From: Gammaproteobacteria bacterium
Lineage (GTDB): Bacteria > Pseudomonadota > Gammaproteobacteria > Burkholderiales > Rhodocyclaceae
NCBI GenBank assembly: GCA_018819515.1
Contig: JAHJPX010000007.1
Coordinates: 434,001 to 498,000 of the forward strand
Direction: 5' to 3'
Length of the DNA stretch: 64,000 nucleotides
The position numbers and the translations under genes were made by a program. The first letter of the stretch is position 1. Every line of letters starts with the position of its first letter. The notes under the pieces are model-generated. The model was not told the DNA's origin. It was given only the letters and a program-made list of their open reading frames with translations, and did no database searches. Shown piece by piece: positions 57,811-64,000 of this stretch.

Positions 57811-58428
57811 GTGGCGCGTGTCTTCTTTCTCGTCCTGCTTCTCGCCAACCTGCTGGTCTTCGTCTGGGCGGCGGGCTACCTGGGAACTGCCGACGAGGGT
57901 CGGGAGCCGGAAAGGCTGAAGCAGCAGTTGCTGGCGGATCGCCTCAAGGCGACCGTCAGCGGAACGACCCCGCAGCAGGGTGACGCGCCGGCGCTGGCAT
58001 GCCGCCGCGTCGGGCCGCTCGGCGAGAGCGAGGCCGAGGCGCTGGCAAAGGCCATTGCCGCGAATGGCGGCAGCGCCGAATCGACTGCGATCGAAGAGTC
58101 GACCTATTGGGTCTATATTCCTGCGGCTTCCGGCAAAGCGCCCGACAAGGATATCGCCGCCCTCAAAAAGGCCGGCATCAAGGACTACTCGTTGATCAAG
58201 GACAAGGGACCGAACCTCAACGCGGTGTCCTTTGGCTATTACTCCCGCGAAGAGGTCGCCAAGGGGCAAATCGAGAAGCTGGCCAAGGCCGGGATCAAGT
58301 CCGCGAAGATTCTTGCGCGCTCCTCGCCAACGGGGCGAGTCATGCTGAATGCCCGTGGCACTATCGACGTGCTCGATACCGCGTTCGCCGGTCTGGGGGC
58401 GCAGCCGGTCGCTTGCGCCGAGGAATGA
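57811..58428 (+). CDS. membrane-anchored SPOR-like protein
   Basis: 205 residues from GTG 57811, seven bases after the trpB2 stop. One N-terminal membrane helix (VFFLVLLLANLLVFVWAAGY), a spacer and two similar halves of a SPOR-like fold: A-C-R-R-V-G-P-L-G-E-S-E-A-E-A-L-A then YWVYIPAAS, and later GYYSREEVAKGQIEKLAKAG. SPOR domains bind denuded septal peptidoglycan. The normal partner of such a gene in betaproteobacteria is coaX-birA, which here lies 7 kb away. Its stop overlaps coaE. Confidence 0.8.
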   Translation: MARVFFLVLLLANLLVFVWAAGYLGTADEGREPERLKQQLLADRLKATVSGTTPQQGDAPALACRRVGPLGESEAEALAKAIAANGGSAESTAIEESTYWVYIPAASGKAPDKDIAALKKAGIKDYSLIKDKGPNLNAVSFGYYSREEVAKGQIEKLAKAGIKSAKILARSSPTGRVMLNARGTIDVLDTAFAGLGAQPVACAEE

Positions 58429-59057
58429 ACGGGATCGTCGTCGGCCTGACCGGCGGAATCGGCAGCGGCAAGACCGCAGTCGCCGAGTGTTTTGCGGGGC
58501 TGGGGGCGGCCGTGGTCGATACCGATGCGATTGCCCACGAATTGACCGGACCGGGCGGGACGGCCATGCTGGCACTGGAAACGGCCTTTGGCCGGTCGGT
58601 GGTGGCAGCCGACGGACGCCTCGACCGGGAAGCGATGCGTCGGCAGGCGTTTTCGGACCCGGAGGCGCGCAAGCGTCTGGAGACCATTCTCCATCCGATG
58701 ATCCGGGCGCGCGCCGACTCGCGGTGCGAGGAAGCCGTGGCAGCGGGTGCGCCCTATGTCGTGCTCGTGGTGCCGCTGCTGGTGGAGTCGGGCGATGCCT
58801 ATCGACGCCGTGTCGATCGGGTGGTGGTGGTCGACTGCGACGACGAGGTCAGGATCGGGCGCGTCATCGCCCGCAGCGGGTTGTCGCGGGACGACGTCGC
58901 GCGGATCATGGCCGCCCAGGCCAGCCGCGAGGCTCGTCTTGCGGCCGCGGACGACGTGATCGACAACAACGGCAGCCGCGACGACCTCGCCGCGCAGGTC
59001 GCGGTGCTTGACCACAAGTACCGTGCGGATTTTGCGCGAAAGTCGGTGAAGGGTTAA
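58425..59057 (+). CDS. coaE: dephospho-CoA kinase CoaE
   Basis: 210 residues. P-loop G-L-T-G-G-I-G-S-G-K-T, then D-T-D-A-I-A-H-E-L and the lid segment R-L-E-T-I-L-H-P-M-I-R. It performs the last step of CoA synthesis. ATG 58425 overlaps the upstream stop (ATGA). zapD follows after 53 bp, an arrangement typical for betaproteobacteria. Confidence 0.96.
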   Translation: MNGIVVGLTGGIGSGKTAVAECFAGLGAAVVDTDAIAHELTGPGGTAMLALETAFGRSVVAADGRLDREAMRRQAFSDPEARKRLETILHPMIRARADSRCEEAVAAGAPYVVLVVPLLVESGDAYRRRVDRVVVVDCDDEVRIGRVIARSGLSRDDVARIMAAQASREARLAAADDVIDNNGSRDDLAAQVAVLDHKYRADFARKSVKG

Positions 59058-59110
59058 GATTTGCCCTCGATTTCCGCGGTTCCCATCGAATTCACTGTGT
59101 CGGGCGAAAT

Positions 59111-59866
59111 GTGATCACATTCGAATATCCTCTGAGCGAGCGCGTCCGTACCCTGTTGCGCCTCGAGGACCTGTTCGACAAGGTGGCGTACTTCGCCTCT
59201 CGCGAAGGAGCGCCCGAGCATCATGTTGCGCTGATTACCCTGTTCGAGATTCTCGATGTCACCGGCCGCGCCGACCTGAAATTCGACCTGGTTCAGGAAC
59301 TGGAGCGGCAGCGGCAGATTCTGCTGTCGTTTCGCAACAACCCGGAAATATCCGAGGAAGCCTTGGCCGGCGCGTTGCGGGAAATCGAGCAGTCGTCGTC
59401 GGCATTGCTGGCGGTGCAGGGGAAGATCGGGCAGAACCTGCGCGACAACGAGTGGCTGATGGGCATCAAGAATCGGGCTGCCATACCCGGCGGAGTCTGC
59501 GAGTTCGATCTTCCCGGCTACCATTTCTGGCTGAATCGCGACCCCGAGTTCCGTCAGCGCGACCTGTCCAAGTGGATCGAGCCGATGATGCCGGTACGGG
59601 AGGGGCTCGGGATAGTGCTGCGTTTGTTGCGCGCGTCCGGCCGTCCGGAGGCGCGCGTTGCAGAACACGGCATTTACCAGTTGATGCTGGCCGGGCGTAC
59701 CGCTCAGCTCGTGCGCCTGCGCCTGAGCCGCGACGACGCGGTGATTCCGGAAATCAGCGCCAACAAGTACGCCCTGAACATTCGCTTCACCGTGCCAGGT
59801 ACCGACTTGCGGCCCAAGCACACCGACGCGGATGTGTCGTTCGAGCTGACCTTCTGCAATCTTTGA
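59111..59866 (+). CDS. zapD: cell-division protein ZapD
   Basis: 251 residues from GTG 59111. The start I-T-F-E-Y-P-L-S-E-R-V-R-T-L-L-R-L-E matches ZapD, as do R-Q-R-D-L-S-K-W-I-E-P-M and the end V-S-F-E-L-T-F-C-N-L. ZapD bundles FtsZ filaments at the Z ring. In most relatives yacG follows zapD; here only tRNA genes on the other strand follow, so yacG is absent from this position. Confidence 0.95.
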   Translation: MITFEYPLSERVRTLLRLEDLFDKVAYFASREGAPEHHVALITLFEILDVTGRADLKFDLVQELERQRQILLSFRNNPEISEEALAGALREIEQSSSALLAVQGKIGQNLRDNEWLMGIKNRAAIPGGVCEFDLPGYHFWLNRDPEFRQRDLSKWIEPMMPVREGLGIVLRLLRASGRPEARVAEHGIYQLMLAGRTAQLVRLRLSRDDAVIPEISANKYALNIRFTVPGTDLRPKHTDADVSFELTFCNL

Positions 59867-59954
59867 ATCTCTGGGGACGCTGCGGCCACGACGCTTAACG
59901 GCGCTTCCGGTCTGAATGGCGTGTTCCGGTTGCGATTTGCTGCGCCGCCAAAGC

Positions 59955-59981
59955 AAAAAGGCCTAGCCTCGTGGCCAAGCC
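59955..59981 (-). terminator. terminator of the tRNA-Lys genes
   Basis: On the minus strand GGCTTGGCC pairs with GGCTAGGCC (two G-T pairs) around ACGA, followed by TTTTT. It lies 12 bp past the CCA end of the first tRNA gene. Confidence 0.7.
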
Positions 59982-59992
59982 CTTGAATCGGG

Positions 59993-60068
59993 TGGTGGGT
60001 CGTGAGTGGCTCGAACACTCGACCTACGGATTAAGAGTCCGCTGCTCTACCAACTGAGCTAACGACCC
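59993..60068 (-). tRNA. trnK: tRNA-Lys (CUU)
   Basis: The acceptor GGGTCGT pairs with ACGACCC and is followed by A and an encoded CCA. The anticodon stem GCGGA/TCCGT encloses the loop CTCTTAA with anticodon CTT. The T arm has G-T-T-C-G-A. It is 18 bp from the second tRNA-Lys gene. Confidence 0.95.
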
Positions 60069-60086
60069 CCGATTACTGCAAATAGT

Positions 60087-60162
60087 TGGTGGGTGGTACA
60101 GGATTCGAACCTGTGACCAATTGGTTAAAAGCCAACTGCTCTACCAACTGAGCTAACCACCC
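60087..60162 (-). tRNA. trnK: tRNA-Lys (UUU)
   Basis: The acceptor GGGTGGT pairs with ACCACCC, and CCA is encoded. The anticodon stem GTTGG/CCAAT encloses CTTTTAA with anticodon TTT. First of two tRNA-Lys genes on the minus strand, in one transcript with the CUU gene. Confidence 0.95.
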
Positions 60163-60223
60163 GCGCGGCGAAAAGCGCGGATTATAGGGACGCGCAATAT
60201 CTCCGTCAAATCGCAGGCGCCGA

Positions 60224-61351
60224 TTACGCTTCGCGCATCATCTTCCAGTACTGGTATTTCATCGTTGCAACGGCGCCGGCGACGATGGAGACGAAAGCCA
60301 GGATGGAACCGACGGCAAGCGACGATATCCCGGTGATGGCCTGACCGACGGTGCAGCCCATCGCCAGTACGCCGCCAACGCCCATCAAAACCGCGCCCAG
60401 CGCATGATTGGCGAAATCACCGAGATTGACGAACCACTCGATGCGAAACTTGCGGGTGATGATCGCGTACAGGAACGAGCCGACGATTACCCCGGCCAGC
60501 GCGGCAATGCCGAAGTTGATCAGCGAAAAATTGCCGGGATGGGTCAGGTAGCGGACGCTGTCGCCCATCGGGCTGATGAAGGTGAAGGACTGGACTTCGA
60601 CCCGCGACGGCGGCACGTCGGCCATTTCGGCCCATTCCTTCCACTCGGTGCCCGTGGCGCCGCCAGTGAGGTACCAGCCGGCGACGACCGCCAGACCAAT
60701 CACCGCCCCGCCTAGGATGTTGTCGCGGTTGGCCCGGAACTCCGCTGAAGCGAAGGCGTAAGCGAGCAAAGAGACGACGATGACGGCGCCGACGATCAGG
60801 TGCAGCGTATCGGTACTCTCTATGCCCGCCAGTCCGCCGATTACGGCGTCCACGGTTTGGCTCTTCGCTCCGAAGGTACCGAGGTTGACGGCCAGCGGCG
60901 CCATCCAGCTGTCGAATACGATGCCGTAGAAGTCGCTCCACAACATGAAGTACGCCATGATCGAGGCGATGGCGAGCACGACCAGCGACTTGAGGTTGCC
61001 GCCACCAATGCGGACCAGAGTCTTGTTGCCGCATCCCGACGCCAGCGTCATGCCGATGCCGAACATCGCGCCGCCGAGGAGGTAGCGCAGCCAGGCGAAA
61101 TTGGCCGTCCGGTACGGCGGAAAGGTCATGCCCGAAAGGTTGACCTTTCCCGTGGCCTCGAGCACCAGCACGCCGCCCAGCGCGACGGCAATGGCCAGCA
61201 GCCAGGCGCGCAGCCGGCCCTTGTCTTCCATGTTGATCCAGTCTGACACCGCGCCCATGGTGCAGAAGTTGGTTTTGTTTGCAATGGCGCCCATGACGGC
61301 GGCAATCGCGAACACCGACAGCAGTATCTCGTTGTGGATGGTGAATTCCAT
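60224..61351 (-). CDS. YeeE/YedE-family (TsuA-like) sulfur-compound transporter
   Basis: 375 residues with a strong AAGGAGGG in front of ATG 61351. About nine hydrophobic helices with three Cys motifs in the helices, N-F-C-T-M-G, A-S-G-C-G-N-K and A-M-G-C-T-V-G-Q. In TsuA such Cys residues relay thiosulfate through the membrane. A partner TusA-like gene (tsuB) is not beside it. Role: uptake of thiosulfate or a related sulfur compound, by family. Confidence 0.9.
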   Translation of the reverse strand: MEFTIHNEILLSVFAIAAVMGAIANKTNFCTMGAVSDWINMEDKGRLRAWLLAIAVALGGVLVLEATGKVNLSGMTFPPYRTANFAWLRYLLGGAMFGIGMTLASGCGNKTLVRIGGGNLKSLVVLAIASIMAYFMLWSDFYGIVFDSWMAPLAVNLGTFGAKSQTVDAVIGGLAGIESTDTLHLIVGAVIVVSLLAYAFASAEFRANRDNILGGAVIGLAVVAGWYLTGGATGTEWKEWAEMADVPPSRVEVQSFTFISPMGDSVRYLTHPGNFSLINFGIAALAGVIVGSFLYAIITRKFRIEWFVNLGDFANHALGAVLMGVGGVLAMGCTVGQAITGISSLAVGSILAFVSIVAGAVATMKYQYWKMMREA

Positions 61352-61452
61352 TGTCCCTCCTTGTTATATTGGTTCTCACGCGGTCCCCGTCGCGTGGCGC
61401 GATTTTAGAAGTCAATCGCCCGGACAAATGATCAATATTCCTTGATCCCCAA

Positions 61453-62130
61453 TCATGAGCCTTGATAGCGGGTCGGATCGGGAATCCGTGCGGCCTCGAA
61501 TCCGGTCCGGCGGAGGCGGCAGGCGTCGCACAGACCGCAGGCGCGCCCATCCGCATCGGCCTGGTAGCACGACACCGTGAGCGCAAAATCGACGCCAAGT
61601 TCCGTTCCGCGGCGGATGATCTCGCCTTTAGTCATCTCGATCAGGGGGGCGTGGATGCGCAAGTGCCAACCTTCATCCACCGCCTTGGTCGCGAGATTGG
61701 CCATACTCTCGTAGGCGCGGATGAACTCGGGGCGGCAGTCCGGGTAACCCGAGTAGTCAACGGCATTGACGCCGACGAAGATGTCACGGCTGCCCAGTAC
61801 CTCCGCCCAGGCCAGCGCCAGGGACAGCATGACCGTGTTCCGGGCGGGCACGTAGGTGACCGGAATCCCGGGCATGATGCCGTCCGTCGGAACGGCGATG
61901 TCGGGGTCGGTGAGTGCCGAGCCGCCGAACTGGTTCATGTCGATATGTATGACGCGATGTTCCCGGGCACCCAGCGCCGTCGCTACCCGCCCGGCGGCGA
62001 CCAGTTCCGCGCCGTGGCGCTGGCCGTAATCGACCGACAGGCAGAAAGGCGAAAAGCCTTCGTCGCGGGCAATTGCCAGGGTGGTGGCGGAATCGAGTCC
62101 GCCGGAGAGCAGGATTACAGCGGCTTGCAT
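61453..62130 (-). CDS. queC: 7-cyano-7-deazaguanine synthase QueC
   Basis: 225 residues. P-loop L-L-S-G-G-L-D-S-A-T-T, Y-V-P-A-R-N-T-V-M-L, then the zinc Cys set C-Y-Q-A-D, C-G-L-C-D-A-C near the end. It makes preQ0 from CDG in queuosine synthesis. GluQ, which modifies queuosine in tRNA-Asp, is encoded in the same window at 39.6 kb. Confidence 0.96.
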   Translation of the reverse strand: MQAAVILLSGGLDSATTLAIARDEGFSPFCLSVDYGQRHGAELVAAGRVATALGAREHRVIHIDMNQFGGSALTDPDIAVPTDGIMPGIPVTYVPARNTVMLSLALAWAEVLGSRDIFVGVNAVDYSGYPDCRPEFIRAYESMANLATKAVDEGWHLRIHAPLIEMTKGEIIRRGTELGVDFALTVSCYQADADGRACGLCDACRLRRTGFEAARIPDPTRYQGS

Positions 62131-62222
62131 GTCTCGATGTTAGCAGACCGGCCAACACCGTTGGCGGGGCCGTCCCGGATGCCAAGCCACGCGATATGTG
62201 AATTGGGCTCTATAATGACAGC

Positions 62223-62573
62223 ATGCCGGTTGATCCCATTACCGCCACCATTATCGGGTCCGTCGTCGGCAGCGTGATACAGGAAGTCAACAACCTGCCG
62301 CCGCCGAGTGCGCCTGTGCCCATCGAGGGCGTGCCACGGATGTTGCCCGAAAATACCCTGCGCGGCGAGATGATCGTCTTTAGTCCGACCAGCGCGGCGG
62401 TAAACGGCGAAATGAGGATGCTCGCGCCCGGCGTGCAGATTCGCGATCCCTTCAACATGGTGGTCCTTCCCGGGATGCTGCGGCAGCAGGTACCGGTGCG
62501 CTATCAGACGGACCCGTCCGGCGCGATCTCCAAAGTCTGGGTTCTCTCGCAGCGGGAAGCAGCGCAGCCCTGA
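62223..62573 (+). CDS. conserved small protein preceding miaB
   Basis: 116 residues. The opening D-P-I-T-A-T-I-I-G-S-V-V-G-S-V could be a weak membrane-associated helix; the rest (RGEMIVFSPTSAAVNGEMRM, LAPGVQIRDPFNMVV, VRYQTDPSGAISKVWVLSQRE) reads like a small beta-rich domain. There is no signal peptide of normal charge. No family is recognised. Its stop shares one base with the miaB start, so it belongs to the miaB transcript. Confidence 0.7.
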   Translation: MPVDPITATIIGSVVGSVIQEVNNLPPPSAPVPIEGVPRMLPENTLRGEMIVFSPTSAAVNGEMRMLAPGVQIRDPFNMVVLPGMLRQQVPVRYQTDPSGAISKVWVLSQREAAQP

Positions 62574-63907
62574 TGGCCAGCAAGGTGTTCATCCGCACTT
62601 TCGGGTGCCAGATGAACGAGTACGATTCGGCCAAGATGGCCGATGTGCTCGATTCGGCCTGGGGCGCGATCAAGACCGATCGGCCGGAAGACGCGGACAT
62701 CATCCTCTTCAACACCTGCTCCGTGCGCGAAAAGGCGCAGGAAAAGGTCTTTCACGAACTCGGCCGGGTTCGCACGCTAAAGCAGGCCAACCCCAATCTG
62801 ATCATCGGCGTCGGCGGTTGTGTTGCGAGCCAGGAAGGTGAGGCGATCGTTTCGCGAGCGCCATACGTCGATATCGTCTTCGGGCCGCAGACCCTGCATC
62901 GCCTTCCCGAACTGATCGAACGCCGCCGTGCTTCGGGGCGCGCCGCAGTGGACGTCTCCTTTCCGGAAATCCAGAAATTCGACAACTTGCCGCACGGTCG
63001 CAATGACGGTGCGGCGGCTTTCGTTTCGGTGATGGAAGGCTGCTCCAAGTTCTGCACCTATTGCATCGTGCCCTACACGCGCGGCGACGAAGTCTCGCGG
63101 CCGCTGGCCGACGTGCTCGGCGAGGTGTCACGGCTGACGTCGCAAGGCGTGCGCGAGTTCAATCTGCTCGGCCAGAACGTTAATGCGTATCAGGGCGAGA
63201 TCGAGGATGGCGACACTGCGGATCTTGCCCACCTCATCGAAACGCTGGCCGAAATGCCTGACGTGGAGCGAATTCGCTACACCACCTCGCATCCGCGCGA
63301 AATGACGTCACGCCTGATCGATCTCTATCAACGCGTACCCAAGCTGGTTTCGCACCTGCATTTGCCCGTGCAATCCGGATCCGACCGCGTGCTTGCCGCC
63401 ATGAAACGCGGCTACACCACGCTCGAATACAAGTCGATCATCCGCAAGCTGCGTGCGGCGCGACCGGACATCTCGATCTCCACCGACTTCATCGTCGGCT
63501 TTCCCGGCGAAACGGAAGAGGACTTCGAGAAGACCATGAAGCTGATCGACGAAGTCGGCTTCGACGCCAGTTTCTCCTTCATCTTCAGCCCTCGTCCCGG
63601 CACGCCAGCGGCGGAAATGGCCGACGACACGCCTGCGGATGTCAAGACGGCGCGCCTGATGCGCCTGCAAAGGCGCATCGACGAACTGGCTTTCGCCGTT
63701 TCGGAAGGCATGGCCGGCACCGTCCAGCGTGTTCTGGTGGAGGGCGTGTCGAAGAAGAATGCGCACGAACTGGCCGGCCGCACCGACAACAACCGCATCG
63801 TGAACTTCGCCGGCTCACCCCGGCTGGTCGGCACGTTTGCCGAGGTGCGCATCGTTGCGGCGCTGCCGCACAGCCTGCGCGGTGAAGTGGTGACGTCCGA
63901 ATGGTGA
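62573..63907 (+). CDS. miaB: tRNA methylthiotransferase MiaB
   Basis: 444 residues. N-terminal auxiliary-cluster Cys in F-G-C-Q-M-N, N-T-C-S-V-R-E and G-G-C-V-A; radical SAM motif C-S-K-F-C-T-Y-C; C-terminal TRAM domain ending V-R-I-V-A-A-L-P-H-S-L-R-G-E. It adds methylthio to i6A37 of tRNAs. The phoH gene begins before its stop, as in the miaB-phoH-ybeY-corC operon. Confidence 0.97.
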   Translation: MASKVFIRTFGCQMNEYDSAKMADVLDSAWGAIKTDRPEDADIILFNTCSVREKAQEKVFHELGRVRTLKQANPNLIIGVGGCVASQEGEAIVSRAPYVDIVFGPQTLHRLPELIERRRASGRAAVDVSFPEIQKFDNLPHGRNDGAAAFVSVMEGCSKFCTYCIVPYTRGDEVSRPLADVLGEVSRLTSQGVREFNLLGQNVNAYQGEIEDGDTADLAHLIETLAEMPDVERIRYTTSHPREMTSRLIDLYQRVPKLVSHLHLPVQSGSDRVLAAMKRGYTTLEYKSIIRKLRAARPDISISTDFIVGFPGETEEDFEKTMKLIDEVGFDASFSFIFSPRPGTPAAEMADDTPADVKTARLMRLQRRIDELAFAVSEGMAGTVQRVLVEGVSKKNAHELAGRTDNNRIVNFAGSPRLVGTFAEVRIVAALPHSLRGEVVTSEW

Positions 63908-64000
63908 AGCCCAGGCCACTCGACATCACGCTCGAGCCGCTCGACAACGAGCGCCTCGCCTGTCTGTGCGGGCCGCTCGACGAGAATCTGCGGCAGATCG
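63901..64000 (+). CDS. ybeZ: PhoH-family ATPase, N-terminal end (partial)
   Basis: About 33 residues are visible, from ATG 63901 or GTG 63904, overlapping the miaB stop. The segment L-E-P-L-D-N-E-R-L-A-C-L-C-G-P-L-D-E-N-L-R-Q-I is typical of the N-terminus of PhoH-like proteins (YbeZ). Position directly after miaB is the standard order. The ATPase domain lies beyond the right edge. Confidence 0.85.
   Translation, partial: MVKPRPLDITLEPLDNERLACLCGPLDENLRQI

Noticed and set aside
59993..60162. Two tRNA-Lys genes as a possible integration site
   Set aside because: No integrase, no direct repeat of a tRNA end and no GC shift nearby; the genes are an ordinary pair with different anticodons.

Overview
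The window is a GC-rich (mostly about 65%) proteobacterial chromosome segment. Gene content and order point to a betaproteobacterium, most likely Rhodocyclales or a close relative: lolB-ispE-tRNA-Gln-prs-rplY-pth-ychF, glnA-DUF4124-ntrB-ntrC, birA-coaX, ftsY-ftsE-ftsX, rsmD-coaD-ferredoxin, coaE-zapD and miaB-phoH. The taxon is an inference from family resemblance and synteny, not from a marker search. I see no phage, IS transposase or CRISPR array.

Layout. 1-3.7 kb: tail of a beta-helix surface protein, a secreted metallophosphoesterase, a GST, a HigBA toxin-antitoxin pair with a clear palindromic operator, and a small lipoprotein. 3.7-6.9 kb: a tight four-gene cassette (ketosynthase, chain-length-factor-like ketosynthase, hotdog dehydratase, ketoreductase) of the aryl-polyene type. 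7.0-8.3 kb: an AT-richer islet with its own sigma70-like promoter, coding for a membrane-anchored GAF-like protein and a small partner. 8.3-9.05 kb: decayed DNA with gene fragments. 9.05-18.5 kb: an amidase, then a leftward SCO1/ABC-permease/ABC-ATPase/membrane-protein operon facing a rightward TonB-ExbB-ExbD operon and an OprC-type copper receptor, which together look like a copper-handling region. 18.7-26.6 kb: small proteins, ftsYEX, an M16 protease pair, rsmD, coaD and a ferredoxin. 26.6-44.8 kb: dynamin-like GTPase, mutM, the lolB-to-ychF housekeeping block, c-di-GMP and HDOD signalling proteins, thioesterase, thioredoxin, gluQ, cardiolipin synthase, nuclease-like protein, nadA and a CDF transporter. 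44.8-51.1 kb: nitrogen regulation (glnA with two NtrC sites and a sigma54 promoter, ntrB, ntrC), birA and coaX. 51.1-64 kb: peroxiredoxin, CHRD protein, cytochrome c, an unknown 387-residue protein, a DUF4139 protein, a lipoprotein plus broken lipase, trpB2, a SPOR-like protein, coaE, zapD, two tRNA-Lys, a thiosulfate-transporter-type membrane protein, queC, miaB and the start of phoH.

The most unusual feature is a dispersed repeat (called family A here). Its core is 24 bp: GGCGTNNCGCC followed by ACGGCTGACTTTT. About twenty copies lie in both orientations, in spacers and inside genes. Rightward-reading copies inside genes nearly always use the frame that encodes G-V-x-P-R-L-T-F; the opposite strand gives K-V-S-x-G-x-T-P. 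Essential or important genes (coaX, ntrC, tonB, gluQ) carry copies without losing frame. A longer form of about 96 bp occurs at three places and is an exact 32-codon in-frame insert-like block in coaX. A second repeat (family B, about 110-150 bp, GC-rich, intergenic only) occurs five times, including one direct duplication.
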